From Candidatus Amarobacillus elongatus (GTDB lineage Bacteria; Chloroflexota; Dehalococcoidia; Tepidiformales; Tepidiformaceae): DNA of 64,000 nucleotides. Position numbers and translations under genes: made by a program. The stretch lies in the NCBI GenBank assembly GCA_016703545.1, contig JADJBX010000001.1, forward strand, positions 620,001 to 684,000. Reading direction: 5' to 3'. The notes below the pieces were generated by a model, which worked only from the letters and a program-made list of their open reading frames with translations, was not told the DNA's origin and searched no databases. Below, one piece after another: positions 60,988 to 64,000 of the stretch; the first letter of the stretch is position 1; the number at the start of each line of letters is the position of its first letter.

Positions 60988-61027
60988 ATGCAGAATGCAT
61001 GAAGAACGTGTTTCATGCAAAGTGCAT
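60988..61027 (-). promoter_or_regulatory. serA promoter covered by two identical-type palindromic operators
   Basis: Two ATGCA-N3-TGCAT palindromes, 60988-61000 and 61015-61027, with centres 27 bp apart. On the minus strand TTGCAT (61020-61015), a 17-bp spacer and CATTCT (60997-60992) form a plausible promoter; site 2 covers the -35 and site 1 the -10. Transcription would begin near the ATG at 60985. Confidence 0.7.
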
Positions 61028-61098
61028 GGCGGCCTGCGGCCGCCAGTTCCCCGTTGGCGGCCACTGGTTCCCGTGGCGCAGGGTGAGCGCGGCGAAAA

Positions 61099-61121
61099 GG
61101 GGATGGCGGTTGGCCATCCCC
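61099..61121 (-). terminator. 9-bp hairpin upstream of serA, after the 61157 gene
   Basis: GGGGATGGC/GCCATCCCC with a GGTTG loop, downstream of the leftward gene ending at 61157. Confidence 0.55.
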
Positions 61122-61156
61122 CTGGATTGGTTGCGACTGTGGACTGGGTCAGGCGG

Positions 61157-61691
61157 CTATTTGGTGACGGAGGAAAGGATGCGGATCGCCGCGGCTTCGC
61201 TGATGGGACCGGGGGTGGGGAGGGTGACGATGAAGCCTCGGTCGGCGGTGAGAAGGGTGTACTCGACGAGTGGACCGGCGGTGACGCGGTAGAGGTCCTG
61301 GCCGGCCGTTGGCGCGGGCAAGCGGTTCGCTGGGCTTTCGTCGCCGGGGAACTGGAATCGGGAGCCGACGTACAGGAGCTTGAACCACTCGGACCCCTTC
61401 TCGTATCGCGCCTCGATCCGCGTGGGCAGGCCCGACGTCGGGAACGGAGGCATGGGGAGAATCGTGAGGGAGACGAGGCGGTAGCCTGCGGGTGGTGAGC
61501 CGAGCGGTATGGCCGCACCGGAGGCCTTCTCCGCCGCAGACGCAGCTTCAGCCGCGGAAGTGAAGGTAGTGATCTGCGGCGGTTGGCCGTTGCGCTGTTG
61601 GGACGCTCCGCACTCGCCAGGCACCAACCCCCACGGTCGCTACGAGGGCCACGCGGGGCCCGTGAGGACCGGGCAGACCCGGCCAAAGCAT
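61157..61691 (-). pseudogene. Membrane-anchored protein remnant, probably frameshifted
   Basis: The C-terminal 140 residues (ITTFTSAAEAASAAEKASG, PAGYRLVSLTILPMPPF, LPTPGPISEAAAIRILSS) read well and resemble the extracytoplasmic domain of DUF4367/anti-sigma-type proteins. The expected membrane helix (VALVATVGVGAWRV, about 61610-61660) lies in another frame, so one base is probably missing near 61595-61605. An ATG at 61691 would start the restored protein. Either decayed or hit by a sequence error. Confidence 0.5.
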
Positions 61692-61699
61692 TGCTGGTC

Positions 61700-62122
61700 C
61701 CCGCGCGCGGCAGCGCGCTGCGCACCTCGAGCAGGAGCCCACACAATGTGATGTCGTAAGAGTAGAACGACTGCTGGTTCCACGCCGATAGAGCACCGAA
61801 TCGGTATGAGTGATTCGGATTGTTGCCGACAACCCAGAATCGGACCCACTGGGGCGGGTGGGATGTTCCTGCCATAGAAATCGACGAGGTCCTGCCGGTG
61901 TTGACATCTGCGCTATACGCGACGCCGTGCCACCATGAGTACGCCGGAGTACGCGCCGTGGCCGGAAGATGGACCGGCACTTCCGGTGTTCCAGCCGGAA
62001 TACACCGAACGGACCTCGACCTGGGAGGCCACGGCGGTCAGTACGCCGATAGCCATCGGCAACACCAAGGCGAGCCCAACGACGATGATGAATCGCTTGT
62101 TGGTGACGCTCGGGCTATTCAG
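61700..62122 (-). pseudogene. Degraded exported protein
   Basis: Minus strand reads a start region with GGAGG upstream but a CTG instead of ATG, a membrane helix (FIIVVGLALVLPMAIGVLTAVA) and then SVYSGWNTG. At 61937-61954 an imperfect tandem duplication (GAGTACGC twice, period 10) shifts the frame; the second frame continues YSWWHGVAYSADVNTG, RFWVVGNNPNHSYRF and SFYSYDITLCG. The combined protein was exported, possibly extracellular. Lost start plus duplication suggests true decay rather than read error. Confidence 0.45.
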
Positions 62123-63551
62123 GGAACCCTCCTGCGTTAGTGCGCCGAAGGTAGACCAGCCTCACGTACCAGAGACGAGCTATTCTGCGGAAGTTTCCAC
62201 CGAGGGTTCTGGCAGGTATTGTCAGGCGCTGAAGACCGTCCCAAGGCAGCACGAAAGGGCTGCGGCCCAGACCTGACGCCTGAGTGCGTTCATGCAGGGG
62301 AACAATCGCATTCTGGACTCTTTCAAAGGGGGCCGGTCGGCGGCAACCGTACGCTCGCGATCCGCAACCTCCTCTGCGCTCCCCGCCCGGGGACGACTCT
62401 ATTCGAGGGACTGCCGTCCGCCTGTGGCACCGGGGGGGCTGCCCCCTTTGTGATAGCGGCCGGGGGGGGTAGCGCGCTTCGGCGAGCAGCTTCTCGACGA
62501 CGTCGAGGGCTTCGACGAGGTCCGAGTGCTGGAAGTAGCCGAGGTGGCCGATGCGGAAGATCTTGCCTTCGAGCTTGCCCTGGCCGCCGCCGAGCACGAC
62601 GCCGTGCTCTTCGCGCGCCTTCTTGCTGATGGCCTTGCCATCGACGCCTTCGGGCCACCAGATGGCGGTGACGGTGTTCGAGGCGTACCGCTCGTCGACG
62701 GGGACGAGCTTCAGGCCGAGCGACTTCACGCGTTCGCGGGTGTAGTTCCCGGCGGCTTCGTGGCGGGTGAAGATGCCTTCGAGGCCTTCGGCGCGCATCA
62801 GCTCGAACGCCTTGTCCATCGAGTAGTAGACGGTCATGGCCGGGGTCCAGGGGTTCTGAAGCTTCTCCAGGGAGTCGCGCGTCTTCGCTGCATCGAAGTA
62901 GAAGCGCGGCATCTTCGCCTCGGCGTTCGCCGCCCAGGCGCGCTCGCTCAGCCAGACGAAGGCGAGGCCGGGGGGCACCATCCAGCCCTTCTGCGAGCCA
63001 CTGACGACGACATCGAGGCCCCAGCGCTCGGCCGGGCAGGGGACGGAGCTCATGGAGCTGACGGCGTCGACGATGATCAGGCGGTCGCGGGAGCGGACTT
63101 CCTTCGCGATCGCCTCGAGGGGGTTGGTGACGCCGGTCGAAGTCTCGTTATGGGTGACCATGACGGCCTTGATGTCCTTGTCGGCATCGAGGCGGCGGCC
63201 GACTTCGGCGGGATCGATCGCTTCGCCCCACTCCACGGCATAGCTTTCGATCTCGGCGCCGTAGGTCTTCGCGATGCTGCGAAGGCGGTCGCCGAAGGAG
63301 CCGATGGAGCAGGCGAGCACCTTGTCGCCGGGGCTGAGAGTGTTGACGACGGCGGTTTCGAGGCCGCCCGTGCCGGACGTGGTCAGCGAAAGGACATCGC
63401 TGTTCGTACCGAAAACCCAGTTCAGGCCGTCAGTGACGCGCCGGATGATCTGGGCGAACTCGGGACCGCGGTGGTTCATCATGGGCGCGGCGCTCGTCTG
63501 CAGGACGTCCTTGGGGATGGGGGTGGGGCCGGGAATGCGGAGGTTGACCAA
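62115..63551 (-). CDS. Class V aminotransferase (serine-pyruvate/alanine-glyoxylate type)
   Basis: PLP enzyme of about 360 residues of real family sequence. Blocks: NLRIPGPTPIPKDV, NHRGPEFAQI, TSGTGGLETA, HNETSTGVTNP, DAVSSMSSVP and the PLP lysine in SGSQKGWMVPPG. These fit the PucG/SPT/AGT group, whose members often act as phosphoserine or serine transaminase beside serA. TTG 63551 with GGAG 7 nt upstream is the start. Beyond LLAEARY (about 62478) the frame continues 120 unnatural residues to 62115; a G8 run at 62462-62469 suggests a slip, and with one base fewer the frame stops at 62399. No other gene is supported in 62123-62470. Confidence 0.88.
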   Translation of the reverse strand: MVNLRIPGPTPIPKDVLQTSAAPMMNHRGPEFAQIIRRVTDGLNWVFGTNSDVLSLTTSGTGGLETAVVNTLSPGDKVLACSIGSFGDRLRSIAKTYGAEIESYAVEWGEAIDPAEVGRRLDADKDIKAVMVTHNETSTGVTNPLEAIAKEVRSRDRLIIVDAVSSMSSVPCPAERWGLDVVVSGSQKGWMVPPGLAFVWLSERAWAANAEAKMPRFYFDAAKTRDSLEKLQNPWTPAMTVYYSMDKAFELMRAEGLEGIFTRHEAAGNYTRERVKSLGLKLVPVDERYASNTVTAIWWPEGVDGKAISKKAREEHGVVLGGGQGKLEGKIFRIGHLGYFQHSDLVEALDVVEKLLAEARYPPRPLSQRGQPPRCHRRTAVPRIESSPGGERRGGCGSRAYGCRRPAPFERVQNAIVPLHERTQASGLGRSPFVLPWDGLQRLTIPARTLGGNFRRIARLWYVRLVYLRRTNAGGFPE

Positions 63552-63798
63552 GGAGTGGCTCCGGGGGAGGTGAGTGCGAATCATCGTCGAACGTGCGAAT
63601 AAGCCGGTCAACCAGCGAACGAGCGGCGCTGGTGCGAATCGTGTGCGCTGAGGCGAGAAGGCCCCGCCCGCGCGCCTCCGGCGATCGCACATGCGGCGGA
63701 TCGTGAATCGTGTCAGGTTCGAAATCGTCCGGAAGGCGTGGGGGAGGGGCTCCGAGGGGGAGTGTGTGTTACGACTCATCGACGGTCCCAATGGAGCG

Positions 63799-63827
63799 TT
63801 GCCGCCGCAAATCCGGAGATCTATAGT
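63799..63827 (+). promoter_or_regulatory. Promoter of rex
   Basis: TTGCCG (63799-63804), a 17-bp spacer and TATAGT (63822-63827), placing the transcription start near 63834, inside the Rex box. The 250 bp before it, back to 63551, hold only short chance frames. Confidence 0.65.
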
Positions 63828-63832
63828 CCCTG

Positions 63833-63850
63833 TTGTTACGGATTTCACAA
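63833..63850 (+). promoter_or_regulatory. Rex operator (autoregulatory)
   Basis: TTGTTA-CGGATT-TCACAA differs from the Rex consensus TTGTGA-N6-TCACAA by one base. It covers the predicted transcription start, 16 bp before the rex ATG. Rex bound to NAD+ represses and is released as NADH rises, so rex should be derepressed on reduction. Confidence 0.85.
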
Positions 63851-63865
63851 CCGTAGCGGGTGACG

Positions 63866-64000
63866 ATGACGCTCGAAATCCCAGAGGTCGTGATTAATCG
63901 TTTGCCGGTGTACGCACGGGCACTGGCGGCGCTCGCGATGGACGGGGAGACGGTCGTGAGCTCGCAGACGCTGGGCGAGCGGCTGGACGTGACGCCGGCG
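63866..64000 (+). CDS. rex: Redox-sensing transcriptional repressor Rex (3' end outside window)
   Basis: The first 45 residues (EIPEVVINRLPVYARAL, SSQTLGERLDVTPA) are the Rex winged-helix start; the NADH-binding Rossmann domain lies beyond the window. It senses the NADH/NAD+ ratio. The preceding box matches its own consensus, supporting the name. Confidence 0.9.
   Translation, partial: MTLEIPEVVINRLPVYARALAALAMDGETVVSSQTLGERLDVTPA

Noticed and set aside
63691..63897. 68-codon rightward frame before rex
   Set aside because: Covers the rex promoter and operator and overlaps rex out of frame; no ribosome site.

Overview
The window is about 64 kb of very GC-rich, densely packed bacterial chromosome. 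Nothing in it looks mobile: there is no transposase, integrase, phage block or CRISPR array. Gene content (Rho with a basic, proline-rich N-terminus, a Rex repressor, PPOX/F420-type small flavin or deazaflavin proteins, MgtE, PPK2, HD-GYP, CoA-transferases, crotonase and MaoC-like enzymes, frequent GTG/TTG starts) suggests a free-living aerobic or facultative Chloroflexota-like organism, perhaps near Tepidiforma/Dehalococcoidia. That placement is inference; no 16S gene is present.

Layout. 1-5.4 kb: an Rrf2 regulator cut by the window edge, glutathione peroxidase, a crotonase, tRNA-Val, RidA, rho and a LysM-M23 cell-wall hydrolase. 5.8-10.7 kb: a TlpA-like thiol protein, a PhoB/PhoR-type two-component pair, an anchored adhesin-like protein coupled to purM. 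10.7-19.2 kb: two PPOX proteins, PPK2, a 7-bp tandem repeat, GNAT, a DnaQ-DinG fusion, a sugar-nucleotide epimerase, a cNMP-binding protein, a CMP-kinase-like protein and NudC. 19.2-26.9 kb: an orphan PAS-type kinase, an ABC-2 exporter, a small monooxygenase, a methyltransferase, a frameshifted CAP-domain surface protein, a LysM lytic transglycosylase and an orphan response regulator. 27-35 kb: DUF983, an F420-type oxidoreductase, a CoA-transferase, two exported surface proteins, mgtE, tRNA-His and a znuABC-like metal importer behind an operator-like palindrome. 35.3-41.5 kb: gltD and gltB. 41.6-50.4 kb: an aminotransferase, a run of small redox proteins ending in a Rieske protein, a two-gene MaoC dehydratase, zinc-ribbon proteins, recQ and holA. 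50.4-57.2 kb: an HxlR regulator divergent from a tiny zinc-ribbon gene, a CaiB/BaiF CoA-transferase, an alkyltransferase-like DNA repair protein, an HD-GYP protein and an APH-AAA kinase. 57.2-64 kb: nitronate monooxygenase, a broken Uma2 gene, a metallothionein-like protein, serA, decayed exported-protein remnants, a class V aminotransferase and the start of rex.

The most unusual locus is serA. Its reading frame starts with an XRE-type helix-turn-helix domain fused in frame to phosphoglycerate dehydrogenase. Two copies of the palindrome ATGCA-N3-TGCAT lie exactly over its predicted -35 and -10 elements, and a good internal ribosome site precedes the dehydrogenase part. This looks like a self-regulating, serine-sensing enzyme-repressor. 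The neighbouring class V aminotransferase could supply the next step of serine synthesis. A second clear regulatory site is a Rex operator on the predicted rex transcription start.

A data-quality theme runs through the window. At least six single-base frameshifts break otherwise well-conserved genes (CAP protein, znuC, gltD, gltB twice, APH-AAA kinase), with a probable seventh in a G8 run near the aminotransferase C-terminus. Most look like uncorrected sequence errors and should be resolved before calling these genes dead. Intrinsic-terminator hairpins are common but usually lack a U-tract.
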